This document shows positions 23,167-30,522 of a stretch of DNA of 38,360 nt, piece after piece. The notes beneath the pieces are model-generated. The model did no database searches. It was given only the letters and a program-made list of their open reading frames with translations, and was not told the DNA's origin. The DNA is taken from positions 1-38,360 of the forward strand of contig CAJLLT010000020.1 in NCBI GenBank assembly GCA_905207625.1, written 5' to 3'. The stretch is from an uncultured Eubacteriales bacterium (GTDB lineage Bacteria; Bacillota; Clostridia; Oscillospirales; UBA644). Position 1 is the stretch's first letter. Every line of letters starts with the position of its first letter. The translations under genes and the position numbers were made by a program.

Positions 23167-24164
23167 CTTTCCAACCTGTCAAAATAAAGCCGTGTAACAA
23201 TTGACTCCAGATCACCGGTGTCGATGTAAAACTCCATAAATTTATCCCCGACCCGGGCTTCCCCCTTCGGAGAAACGAATTCCGACATTCTGTAATCAGA
23301 AAAATGCTCAAACAGCTCCTGTATCTCCGTTATACTGCTTTCGGTGACCATATAGTCTGAAATTTCCTGGCAGGCATTGAGAAAATAGTCCGAGTCGTGC
23401 TTTTGCCGCGCCAAAGTATCGACAAGTGCATTAAGGAAAAGTTTCTGACGGCGCATACGGTAAAGGTTACTGCTGTCGGAGAGTGATCCCCTCGCCCGGG
23501 TAAACCCCAGGGCATCGTCGCCCCTGAGCAGAACAGTCTCACCCTTCCGGTAAGAATCGTTTATTTCCGTGTAATCTTCATCAAAGGTTATCTGCACACC
23601 GCCGATGTAATCGGTAAGTATCCCGACAGCGTCCATGGTAAGGGAAACATACCCGTCTATTCTCGTCCCGTAAAGAAGGCGGCTGACAGCGGAAACGGTG
23701 TTGTTGCAACTGACCTTGAGCCCGTCTCCGTACGTATGGGAAAGGGCGATCTGAGCCACACGGGTACCGGCTTTTGTTCCGAAGAGTCCGAGCACGTCAA
23801 ATTCGGTCATAGTATCCCGATTGATCTGAAGCAGGGAGTAGCTTTTATTGCTGTCATCGAAGGAGACCAGAAGAAGAAAATCCGCCTGAACGGTGTTGTT
23901 GTAAGAGCCGCTGCTGACCATTTTCCCGGGTTGATCCAGACCGATAACAAGAAAATTTGTAACTCCTTCTCTGGGAAGGTAGTCTTCGCCGTTGACGGTG
24001 ACCTTGTTCATCTCTATCCAGGCGTCAATGGCACCCTTGCCCGTCGGGTCGGTCTTCCCGGAGGCAATATACCCACGTTCGACTGAGGTAACAGCAAAAA
24101 CCACAGTTACTATCAGGATCAGGCAAATGCAGACAATGGCAACTCTTCTCTTGTTTCCGGACAT
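23163..24164 (-). CDS. LytR-CpsA-Psr (LCP) family glycopolymer transferase (333 aa)
   Basis: Transfers lipid-linked glycan to the cell wall. One N-terminal transmembrane helix (about 7-27) is followed by the LCP domain with NFLVIGLDQ, the QADFLLLVSFD segment, LQINRDTM and FTRARGS...RMRRQ, which hold the arginines and aspartates binding the polyprenyl pyrophosphate. Fits the capsule operon between the wall-anchored protein gene and cpsB. Confidence 0.92.
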   Translation of the reverse strand: MSGNKRRVAIVCICLILIVTVVFAVTSVERGYIASGKTDPTGKGAIDAWIEMNKVTVNGEDYLPREGVTNFLVIGLDQPGKMVSSGSYNNTVQADFLLLVSFDDSNKSYSLLQINRDTMTEFDVLGLFGTKAGTRVAQIALSHTYGDGLKVSCNNTVSAVSRLLYGTRIDGYVSLTMDAVGILTDYIGGVQITFDEDYTEINDSYRKGETVLLRGDDALGFTRARGSLSDSSNLYRMRRQKLFLNALVDTLARQKHDSDYFLNACQEISDYMVTESSITEIQELFEHFSDYRMSEFVSPKGEARVGDKFMEFYIDTGDLESIVTRLYFDRLER

Positions 24165-24202
24165 TTTTACCTCTCAGGATGTAAAGCTGTAAAACGGCAG
24201 AG

Positions 24203-24232
24203 CTGCATCGGAGGGAGAATCCTCCGATGCAG
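24203..24232 (-). terminator. Intra-operon hairpin between the surface-protein gene and the LCP gene
   Basis: A perfect 12-bp stem (24203-24214 with 24221-24232, CTGCATCGGAGG) with GAGAAT loop, but followed leftwards by only a weak T run. It may cause partial termination or mRNA processing so that upstream genes are expressed more. Confidence 0.55.
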
Positions 24233-24260
24233 TCTTGTTTTGAATTTGTTTTTTACAAGA

Positions 24261-25055
24261 TCAGTCGGCAGGGTTGCGTTTTTTGGAAACGACAGCGACG
24301 GCGACTGCGGCGACCGCAACTACAGCTACTACAGCGTAGACAGCAGTGTTACCTGCGGCAGTTCCCGGAACATCGGGATCGACAACGGGTGCGTTATACT
24401 CTTCACTCGTGGTCAGGAATACAACAGGGCAAAGCTCATAGAAATCAACGGTTATGGTTCCGTTTCCGTTATTCTTTACATGCTCGGGCTCAACGGCTTT
24501 CCACTCGCTGTCCTCAGAGTAGCGATAAATGACTACAGGGCAGACCACATCGGGTTTTATATCAATATTGAATATAACCCTGAGGAAAGCATCCTCGGAG
24601 GAATTAAGCGCATTCATGCTTTCTTCGGAAAGATCGATATCGAACAGGTCACGGGCGATAAGATCGCTGACCGTAAGATCCTTGTCGATCTTCTTGACTA
24701 TTTCATCAAGCTTCTTGTTGAGTTCTTCATTCAGCTGACCTACGTTCTCAACCTCAGCGAGATCCTTATACGCCTTTTCCAGAGCCGCTTTAACATGCTC
24801 GGGAGCTTCCTCGGCGTTTACAAGAGGGGTAACGGAAAGCTGCTCAACCGTAACGTTTTCAAGACGGTCGGGATCAGACTCACCATTGTTGATCAGAATG
24901 GTTGCGACGACATTATCGTCTTCGGATGCGGGTGCAACAACTTCCGGAGCAGGCTTTGCGGTTACGCTGGGAGTAAAGTTTGTCTCCGCAGCAGTGACAA
25001 GAAGCAGACTACAAGCGAAAACAGCTGCGAAAATAACTGCCAATACTTTTTTCAT
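24261..25055 (-). CDS. Secreted, probably wall-anchored protein in the capsule operon (264 aa)
   Basis: A signal peptide (about residues 1-23, ending near VTAAET), a helical charged middle (about 85-150, AALEKAYKDLAEVENV...LDEIVKKIDKDL) and a beta-rich domain (about 175-225, IYRYSEDSEWKAVEP) are followed by PDVPGTAAG, a hydrophobic span and a KKR tail. The end imitates a sortase signal (xPxT-x), though not canonical LPXTG. No known domain is recognised. Its place between cpsD and the LCP gene suggests a structural or adaptor role at the surface. Confidence 0.75.
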   Translation of the reverse strand: MKKVLAVIFAAVFACSLLLVTAAETNFTPSVTAKPAPEVVAPASEDDNVVATILINNGESDPDRLENVTVEQLSVTPLVNAEEAPEHVKAALEKAYKDLAEVENVGQLNEELNKKLDEIVKKIDKDLTVSDLIARDLFDIDLSEESMNALNSSEDAFLRVIFNIDIKPDVVCPVVIYRYSEDSEWKAVEPEHVKNNGNGTITVDFYELCPVVFLTTSEEYNAPVVDPDVPGTAAGNTAVYAVVAVVAVAAVAVAVVSKKRNPAD

Positions 25056-25137
25056 GATTTCATTTCCCTTTCTTAGGTATTTGTCCCATTTAATTTAAAT
25101 TTAAAGTCTCAGAATAAGACTGTGACAGCATAATAAA

Positions 25138-25893
25138 TCAGGAATCTGAAGATTCAGGAACCTTCTTTTCCTTGTAATAGTCGCTCGAATAATAGCGACT
25201 GTATTTATCCGAATGGTACTTGTAATACTTTCCGCCGCTTTTACTGTAAGCGTTGTAAACAAATCCGAGGATATGCACCTGAACAAAACGGAGTCTCCTG
25301 ATGGTCTCCGAAATATCGCTGCGTCTGGTACGTCCGTGGCGCACCACCACGACTATCCCGTCAAGGTATTTTGAGACCGCAAGAGCGTCGGACACCGCCG
25401 TAACGGGCGGCAGGTCAACAAGAACGTAATCAAACTTCTGCGAAAAAGACTCCAGAACAGATCTCATACGCTCAGAGCCGATCAGTTCAGAAGGATTCGG
25501 AGGGGTATCTCCTGCGGTAAGTACCGTCAGGTTCGGATGAAGAATACCCTGATGCAGATTCAGAACATTTTCTACCAGAAGATTGGAAAGTCCCGGGGAA
25601 ACAGGTTTCCCGAGATAGGAAGAAACGGAAGGTCTCCGCATATCCCCGTCTATAAGAATGACCTTGTTACCGGCTTCTGCAAGAGAATACGCCAGATTTA
25701 TAGTGGTGAAACTTTTTCCCTCCTGTGCGCAGGGTGAAGTCGTTCCGATTATCTTTCCGCCTTTTTTGGCGGGCATTGAAAAGCATACGTTTGTACGGAG
25801 AAGATTATACGCTTCGGCGGACGCGAAGTCCAGTTCCGGACCGAGTTTGCGGGGCTTCTTATCCTGGACAGAATCTTTCTCTTTTTTTCTCAT
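25138..25893 (-). CDS. cpsD: Tyrosine autokinase CpsD/CapB (251 aa)
   Basis: BY-kinase controlling polysaccharide assembly. Walker A TSPCAQEGKS (about 52-61), Walker A' VILIDGDMRRP (about 78-88) and Walker B VLVDLPP are present. The C-terminus carries a dense tyrosine cluster (KYYKYHSDKYSRYYSSDYY), the autophosphorylation site. It needs the membrane protein CpsC, encoded just upstream, for activation and CpsB for reversal. Confidence 0.95.
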   Translation of the reverse strand: MRKKEKDSVQDKKPRKLGPELDFASAEAYNLLRTNVCFSMPAKKGGKIIGTTSPCAQEGKSFTTINLAYSLAEAGNKVILIDGDMRRPSVSSYLGKPVSPGLSNLLVENVLNLHQGILHPNLTVLTAGDTPPNPSELIGSERMRSVLESFSQKFDYVLVDLPPVTAVSDALAVSKYLDGIVVVVRHGRTRRSDISETIRRLRFVQVHILGFVYNAYSKSGGKYYKYHSDKYSRYYSSDYYKEKKVPESSDS

Positions 25894-25905
25894 TATCCGT
25901 CCTCC

Positions 25906-26688
25906 TTACTTTTTGCTCTTTGTCCGTGTCGAGGAATACTGACTGGTGTAATAACGGCCGTATTTATTATTTTTGTCGGAGTTTTTCTGATCAACGTCGG
26001 GGACTACGGCAAGCAGAGGAATCTCCTCGCCGAAGGTGGTGGTCAGCCAGTCCTCAGTCTTGACATTATCGTCAAAGAATTCAATGAGCAACACATAGCC
26101 CGCACCAACGATAATCCCGAGCAGAACACCGATAGCCACATTTTTGGTATAGCTCGGAGACGACGGAGAGGTGGGAACCACCGCGAGATCCACCGTACGG
26201 ACAGACGCACCGTCGATTATTCCGGAAATCTTTGTGGGAAGAACGGAAACTATTGTATTCGCGATCTTGCACGCTTCCTCCGGATCGGGACTCGAAACGG
26301 TAATGGAGAAAATCTCAGTGTCGTTGACAGACGCTGCGGAAACCATTTTTTTCAGCTGACCGTAGGAATAACTGACCCCGGACTTGGCTATTACATCCTC
26401 AAGGGTAAGTCTTGTACCGAGAATAACGCGGTAAGAATCAACCAGGCTCTTTGATGCAGTGATGTCTCCGGAGGAAATATTGACCTTGGCGCTTCCGACG
26501 GAGAGAGTGGAGTTGTTGACATACATCATTGCGCTGGCTTTATATATCGGGGTTACAAAAACCGAGGTATATCCGAAAAGAATCAACCCGCCGAGAACGG
26601 CACCGACAAGAATAACGTACCACTTCGACAAAAGCGCCGAAAGCAGTTGCATGATATCTATCTCCGAGCCTTTACGGTCTTCATTCAT
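25906..26688 (-). CDS. cpsC: Chain-length determinant / kinase activator CpsC (Wzz family, 260 aa)
   Basis: Two transmembrane helices (about 24-45 and 183-205) flank an extracytoplasmic Wzz domain; the cytoplasmic tail after about 205 would activate CpsD. The ATG at 26688 follows AGGAGAG by 9-10 nt; a longer frame to 26826 runs through the promoter and is not used. The tail ends in its own tyrosine-rich stretch (KYGRYYTSQYSS), similar to the CpsD cluster, which is not usual for CpsC. Confidence 0.93.
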   Translation of the reverse strand: MNEDRKGSEIDIMQLLSALLSKWYVILVGAVLGGLILFGYTSVFVTPIYKASAMMYVNNSTLSVGSAKVNISSGDITASKSLVDSYRVILGTRLTLEDVIAKSGVSYSYGQLKKMVSAASVNDTEIFSITVSSPDPEEACKIANTIVSVLPTKISGIIDGASVRTVDLAVVPTSPSSPSYTKNVAIGVLLGIIVGAGYVLLIEFFDDNVKTEDWLTTTFGEEIPLLAVVPDVDQKNSDKNNKYGRYYTSQYSSTRTKSKK

Positions 26689-26776
26689 TACTTGCACTCT
26701 CCTGTTGCGATACATTGCGGACAAAGAGCCGAAACCCGGCACATGTACACCTTTTCGCTTAATTCCTACATTAAAT

Positions 26777-26805
26777 ATTAAACCACAAAAGGTCGCAGGT
26801 GTCAA
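26777..26805 (-). promoter_or_regulatory. Promoter of the capsule operon
   Basis: Leftward TTGACA (26800-26805), 17-nt spacer, TTTAAT (26777-26782), giving a roughly 80-nt leader before cpsC. Confidence 0.82.
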
Positions 26806-26970
26806 TGAAATTTTCCGAAAATTCACATATAATTCCGTTTTCCGAAACGTAACACCGGATTATGTCCCGTCCACTTCCCTTTTCTGTGAACAATTTGCAT
26901 ACAAAAAATCTTTCTTCACCGAATTTTCAAAAATTGATGTTAGAATAATTCGGTCGGAAAGGAGAAAACC

Positions 26971-28695
26971 ATGCTCAAACGTTTTTTATCTTATTACAAG
27001 CCTCACAAAAAGCTGTTCGCTCTTGATATGCTCGCATCGCTGACGGTTTCGCTTATAGGCATAGCTTATCCTATCGTTACCAGGAAGATGCTGAACACTC
27101 TTATTCCCGAAAAAAACTATACGATGATAATCGTTGCGGGGGTGACCGTTCTTGGACTGTATATAGCCAAAATGATGCTGAATTATTTTATACAGTACTA
27201 CGGGCACATGATGGGTGTCCGGATGCAGGCGCAGATGCGGAGCGACATGTTCAACCATCTGCAGCAGCTTCCCTACGGCTTCTATGACAGTCATGAGACA
27301 GGAAAAATAATGTCCAGAATGACAAACGATCTTATGGACATAAGCGAACTTGCTCATCACGGTCCGGAAAATGTCCTTATTTCAACAATTTCCGTGGCGG
27401 CATCGTTTATATATCTCAGCTCAATAAATATATGGCTGACGCTGATAATATTCGCCTGTGTGCCGTTTCTGCTTCTTATTGCCGGAATGCTGAGGAAGAA
27501 AATGCGGCAGGCTTTCATGGACAGCAGGACGTCGATAGCCCGCATCAATGCCTCGCTTGAAAGCAGTATATCGGGTATCCGTGTAACAAAAGCCTTCAAC
27601 AATGCGCAAAAAGAGGAAGAAAAATTTGAGGAGGGAAACGGAGAATTTGTCCGGGCACGCAGAGACGCCTACAACGCCATGGGGAAATTCCATTCCGGAA
27701 CTACTTTTGTCACGGATGTATTCAATGTTATAATCCTCATTGCGGGCGGACTGTTCATGTACAGCGGCAGAATAGATTTTGCGGATTACTCCGCATTCAT
27801 TGTCTCGGTAAACATGTTTATAAATCCGGTAATGACCATGATCAATTTCATGGAACAGTATCAGAACGGCGTGACGGGATTCCAGAGATTTACCGAAATA
27901 ATGGATACAGAGCCGGAAAAAGACTCCCCGGGAGCGGAGGATATAGGCAAGGTAAAGGGGCATATCAGGTTCTGCGATGTAAGCTATGCCTATGACGGAG
28001 GCAAAGACGTACTGGACCACATTGACCTCGACATTCCGGTGGGTACAAAGTTTGCCCTCGTAGGACCCTCCGGCGGCGGAAAAACGACCATCTGTCACCT
28101 CATACCCCATTTCTATGACGTTTCGGAGGGAAAAATCTACATTGATGACCGGGAGATACATTCGGTGACAATGCAATCGCTGCGTCGAAATATCGGAATA
28201 GTCCAACAGGATATATATCTTTTCAACGCAAGCATAAGGGACAACATTCTCTACGGCAGACTCGATGCCACGGAGCAGGAAGTAATTGAGGCGGCAAAAA
28301 GGGCAAACATCCACGATTACATAATGACAATGCCCCAGGGATATGACACCCAGATCGGGGAACGGGGCGTGCGGCTGTCCGGAGGACAGAAACAGAGGCT
28401 CAGCATTGCCCGGGTATTTCTGAAAAATCCGCCGATACTGATTCTCGACGAGGCTACGTCGGCTTTGGACAATACCACTGAAATCCTTATACAGCAAGCT
28501 CTTGACGAACTTTGCAAGGGAAGGACCACAATTGTAGTCGCCCACCGTCTCTCCACAATAAAGAACGCTGATGAGATCGCCGTTATTGACCGGGGAAAAG
28601 TTGTGGAACATGGAACGCATGAGGAACTTATGCGGAAAAACGGAGTCTACGCGGAGCTGTACAGTCTCCAGTTCAGAAAAGAACAGCTTGCATGA
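26971..28695 (+). CDS. ABC exporter, half-transporter with fused ATPase (574 aa)
   Basis: Six transmembrane helices (residues 1-310) precede a nucleotide-binding domain with Walker A GPSGGGKT (365-372), Q-loop IVQQDIYLF, signature LSGGQ (469-473), Walker B ILILDEATSALD and H-loop VAHRLST. It belongs to the MsbA/LmrA-like multidrug or lipid exporter group and would act as a homodimer, as no partner gene is adjacent. GGAAAGGAG precedes the ATG. It is divergent from the capsule operon, with about 280 nt of shared upstream DNA. Confidence 0.95.
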   Translation: MLKRFLSYYKPHKKLFALDMLASLTVSLIGIAYPIVTRKMLNTLIPEKNYTMIIVAGVTVLGLYIAKMMLNYFIQYYGHMMGVRMQAQMRSDMFNHLQQLPYGFYDSHETGKIMSRMTNDLMDISELAHHGPENVLISTISVAASFIYLSSINIWLTLIIFACVPFLLLIAGMLRKKMRQAFMDSRTSIARINASLESSISGIRVTKAFNNAQKEEEKFEEGNGEFVRARRDAYNAMGKFHSGTTFVTDVFNVIILIAGGLFMYSGRIDFADYSAFIVSVNMFINPVMTMINFMEQYQNGVTGFQRFTEIMDTEPEKDSPGAEDIGKVKGHIRFCDVSYAYDGGKDVLDHIDLDIPVGTKFALVGPSGGGKTTICHLIPHFYDVSEGKIYIDDREIHSVTMQSLRRNIGIVQQDIYLFNASIRDNILYGRLDATEQEVIEAAKRANIHDYIMTMPQGYDTQIGERGVRLSGGQKQRLSIARVFLKNPPILILDEATSALDNTTEILIQQALDELCKGRTTIVVAHRLSTIKNADEIAVIDRGKVVEHGTHEELMRKNGVYAELYSLQFRKEQLA

Positions 28696-28812
28696 TTTTC
28701 TCCCTGAACAGGGCAATCCCATCGGATTCTCTGGGAAAACCTCACGCCGGGATAAGGCCGGACGGTTTTCTCGGTTTTCCGTATCAGACAGGAACAAAGC
28801 ACAGCATAAAAA

Positions 28813-28850
28813 AATAAAGCGGAATCCGTCAGGACTCCGCTTTATTTTTT
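28813..28850. terminator. Bidirectional terminator between the ABC exporter and the opp operon
   Basis: A perfect 11-bp stem AATAAAGCGGA (28813-28823) with its complement (28836-28846), followed by TTTT on the plus strand; an A-rich run on the other side serves the converging opp operon. Confidence 0.92.
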
Positions 28851-29269
28851 CAGCAGTAAGTTTTGTTGAACAGTACAAGAAACACCGTCGCAACGGCACA
28901 GAACACACCGCCGACTATGAAAAGAAAGGAGAAACCCTTTGTCTTTTCCCTCTCACGGCGTCGCTGTACATATTGCAGGTACGTTTCTTTTTTTCTCTCC
29001 TGCACGGGGAAAAAGAAATTTTTTACCCGCGAAAAGAAGTAAAAGAGCACCCCGTCATTCGCTCCGAGGTTATCCAGCCATATAAGCGCACCTATAAGGA
29101 TCATAAGCACTCCCGGAACGGAAAAGGCATCGCAGAGAAGCCTGTATTTTTCCGCTGCTACTGTCACTTCACCGTACCCGCGGCTGGCAAGCATATACAC
29201 GGTGACGGCACCCGCAGAAACCACGGATACGGAATACTTGATGATCCCGTTTCTGAGTTTCCCGTTCAC
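28850..29269 (-). CDS. DUF3899-like membrane protein at the end of the opp operon (139 aa)
   Basis: Three to four hydrophobic segments (about 11-30, 48-66 and 112-135), with the pattern PGVLMILIGALIWLDNLGANDGVLF and a charged cytoplasmic loop (QERKKETYLQYVQRRRERE) that fit DUF3899. It overlaps oppF by 4 nt (ATGA), so it is part of the operon. Role unknown. Confidence 0.75.
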   Translation of the reverse strand: MNGKLRNGIIKYSVSVVSAGAVTVYMLASRGYGEVTVAAEKYRLLCDAFSVPGVLMILIGALIWLDNLGANDGVLFYFFSRVKNFFFPVQERKKETYLQYVQRRREREKTKGFSFLFIVGGVFCAVATVFLVLFNKTYC

Positions 29270-30522
29270 AGCCCCAGTTCCTTCTTGTAGGCAGCTTCCT
29301 CCTCATCGTTGCAATAAACGAAATGGTCCGGGCTGACCTCGCGCATGGAGGGTTTGCTGACGCTGTAATCATGCTCGGCAAGGGCGTTGTACACTATTCT
29401 CTTACGCTTTTTCTCGGTATGAGGATCGGGCAGAGGAATAGCAGACAGCAGAGACTTTGTATACGGATGCAAAGGATGGGCAAAAAGCTCATCGGAGGAC
29501 GCAAGTTCCACCATTTTTCCGAAATACATAACTCCGATACGGTCGGAAAAATATTTTACGACGCTAAGATCATGGGCAATAAAGATTATTGTCAGGCCCA
29601 ACTTGTCACGAAGCTCATTGAGCAGATTTATTACCTGTGCCTGAACCGACACGTCAAGTGCGGATACCGGTTCATCGGCAATTATCAGCTCAGGTTTCAT
29701 TATAACTGAACGGGCAACGCCTATTCTCTGTCTCTGACCGCCGGAGAATTCGTGGGGATATCTGGAAGCATGTTCACGGACCAGACCGACAAGCTCCAGC
29801 ATCTCATAAACTTTTTCGTTTATGACCTTCTGGTTTCTCTCCCCCTGGATCCGCAGCCCCTCGGCAATTATTTCGCGGACAGTCATACGGGGGTCAAGGG
29901 ATGCGATGGGATCCTGGAAGATCATCTGGATCTGGGTAACAAGTTTGGTTTTCTTCGCTTTACGGAGCTCGTTTTTATACTCCTCGGTGAGGGCTTTTTT
30001 CTCCTCGCCGCTTGCTTTCGCCAGCAGTTCGGTGTATTTTGCCTTTACCTTTGCGACCTGTTCATCGGCGTATTCCTTATCACAGTTTTTCTGGTCATAC
30101 TTCGCAGCCTTCATCTCTTTTTTGTTCTCAGCAACAGAGGCATCCAGCGTATTTTTAAGTTCCGAAGCTCTCGTATCATGAGCCGCGGAGTCAATAACAC
30201 CGTTTTTGAGATCCTCGTCCAGTTTTGCTTTATCCGCTTTATACTGCTCCTTTGCGCTGGCTATCGAATCCGCATAATACCGCTTTCCCGCGCCTATGCG
30301 TATTCCTTTGAAGTATATATTGCCGCCGGTGATATCATAGAGCTTGATAATGGATCTTCCGGTAGTGGTCTTGCCGCAGCCGGATTCGCCGACAAGCCCG
30401 AAGACCTCACCTTTTTTGACGGTGAACGAAACATCGTCAACGGCTTTATTCTCGTAGCTGCCGGTTTTGAAATACTGGCAAAGATGCTCAACTCTCAGCA
30501 AAACTTCTTCATTATTCTGCAT
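29266..30522 (-). CDS. oppF: Oligopeptide ABC importer ATPase OppF with a helical insert (418 aa)
   Basis: One of two ATPases powering the importer. Walker A GESGCGKT (45-52), Q-loop IFQDP (Gln203), signature FSGGQ (259-263), Walker B ELIIADEP (about 278-285) and H-loop His317 are intact. Between Walker A and the Q-loop lies an extra block of about 115 residues (about 78-192, DNA about 29,950-30,290), rich in Lys, Glu and Ala and predicted to be helical or coiled coil; usual OppF proteins are about 310-330 residues. It overlaps oppD by 11 nt, with AAGGAGG before its ATG. Confidence 0.93.
   Translation of the reverse strand: MQNNEEVLLRVEHLCQYFKTGSYENKAVDDVSFTVKKGEVFGLVGESGCGKTTTGRSIIKLYDITGGNIYFKGIRIGAGKRYYADSIASAKEQYKADKAKLDEDLKNGVIDSAAHDTRASELKNTLDASVAENKKEMKAAKYDQKNCDKEYADEQVAKVKAKYTELLAKASGEEKKALTEEYKNELRKAKKTKLVTQIQMIFQDPIASLDPRMTVREIIAEGLRIQGERNQKVINEKVYEMLELVGLVREHASRYPHEFSGGQRQRIGVARSVIMKPELIIADEPVSALDVSVQAQVINLLNELRDKLGLTIIFIAHDLSVVKYFSDRIGVMYFGKMVELASSDELFAHPLHPYTKSLLSAIPLPDPHTEKKRKRIVYNALAEHDYSVSKPSMREVSPDHFVYCNDEEEAAYKKELGL

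Noticed and set aside
27421..28908. 495-codon minus-strand open frame opposite the ABC exporter
   Set aside because: Antisense shadow; it crosses the bidirectional terminator and lacks any family signature.
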